From Zygnema cylindricum (taxonomy: Eukaryota; Streptophyta; Zygnematophyceae; Zygnematales; Zygnemataceae), in contig JBBHKE010000652.1 in the NCBI GenBank assembly GCA_037447655.1, positions 1 through 64,000 of the forward strand: a stretch of 64,000 nucleotides of DNA. Reading direction: 5' to 3'. Below are positions 63,485 through 64,000 of the stretch, piece after piece. Made by a program: the position numbers and the translations under genes. Below the pieces are notes generated by a model. That model made no database searches, was not told where the DNA came from, and saw nothing but the letters and a program-made list of their open reading frames with translations. Numbering within the stretch: position 1 is the first letter of the stretch; every line of letters begins with the position of its first letter.

Positions 63485-64000
63485 CTAGTGTTGTGTATCG
63501 GTAAAAAAATTATCGCGATAACACCGATGCTGATAGTTATCGGTTATCGAACGGTAAGAGGTCTCGATATATCGGTCTGAGACCAACAAATTCCATATCG
63601 GCAATAACTTAAAAAAATATAGTATGCATACAATAGTACTTTATAACATACTGTATTATATTATTGACTTTATATAGCGTGGTATGCCACGTATAAGAAC
63701 CTGTTCTGTCTCTGTTTAACTGCGATTTATTACGGACAGCACAACACATAAACTTTGGCAAGTTAACTGAACAGAAATTTTACGGCAACTTACGGAATTG
63801 TACTGACAAACTGGTGAACATGGATCGGTAAAAGTACAGCGAACGCAAAATAACATTATGCGCGACGTCGGAATCGAAAGGACGCCTTGGAATGAGAAAA
63901 TACGAGCGGACGACCAGTTTGAGCGCCGGCGACCCCGGAACGGCTCTTTTGGCAACTTATGCCAAAAAAGTACAGTACACCGCGAATCGTAATTAGAGTA
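63485..64000. other. Repeat-rich end of window, no gene recognised
   Basis: It begins TAGTGTTGTGTATCGG with ATCG-rich sequence related to part of the hAT-like element at 43298-43944. Then AT-rich DNA with TAGTATGCATACAATAGTAC and several GTAC motifs. Confidence 0.45.

Overview
The window looks like gene-poor, repeat-packed nuclear DNA of a plant. It holds five Ty1/copia-type LTR retrotransposons on the minus strand, one partial LTR on the plus strand, three short DNA transposons, and a tandem array of a protein-coding module. Plant origin is inferred from the copia lineages and from primer-binding sites that match the anticodon arm of the plant-type initiator methionine tRNA as I recall it (GGTGGGCCCATAACC, 15 of 15). 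I cannot name the species. No rRNA, complete tRNA, CRISPR array or organellar gene was seen.

The substrate of the whole window is a direct array of modules of about 5 kb, called here units A to H. Each carries, on the minus strand, a Copia-type Gag-like remnant with a decayed zinc knuckle, then about 0.8 kb of promoter-like sequence, then a small-heat-shock-protein-like (HSP20, alpha-crystallin domain) gene with a long basic His-rich N-terminal extension, then about 2 kb of AT-rich spacer. Units C to H (36.8-62.9 kb) are largely uninterrupted. Unit A (807-2620, continued at 21360) and unit B (21917-23127, 26423-26432, 33946-36.8 kb) are split by insertions. The HSP20-like ORF is best preserved in units F (326 aa) and E (309 aa). 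C and G stop just after the alpha-crystallin domain, D and H carry frameshifts, and A and B are fragments.

Insertions, left to right. Partial plus-strand LTR (1-806), which cuts unit A's HSP20-like gene. Element E3 (2621-21354, duplicated target CTATT) in unit A's Gag-like sequence; its 3' LTR received E1 (3193-9624, TACAT) and E2 (9884-16250, AAAGA), and the intact 5' LTR of E3 shows both empty sites. A decayed LTR fragment (about 21455-21916). E5 (23128-26417, near-duplicate CGAAT/CAAAT), a non-coding LTR element. E4 (26438-33940, GTTAG), whose 5' LTR holds a PIF/Harbinger-like element (32364-33785, TAA) that itself holds a hAT-like element (32701-33338, CTTGAGAC). A second hAT-like element (43298-43944, GTCAAAAT) lies in unit D, and an unclassified inverted-repeat element (62961-63484) ends unit H.

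The most interesting points are: (1) the tandem module pairing a His-rich HSP20-like gene with a pol-less Gag-like sequence; (2) four of five LTR elements have primer-binding sites for an internal (half) initiator tRNA, as in Drosophila copia, while E4 beside them uses the ordinary tRNA 3' end; (3) in E1, E2 and E3 the gag frame opens inside the LTR and runs through the primer-binding site, so the ATG opposite the tRNA anticodon is an in-frame gag codon; (4) the nested elements E1 and E2 have far more diverged LTR pairs than the element they sit in.
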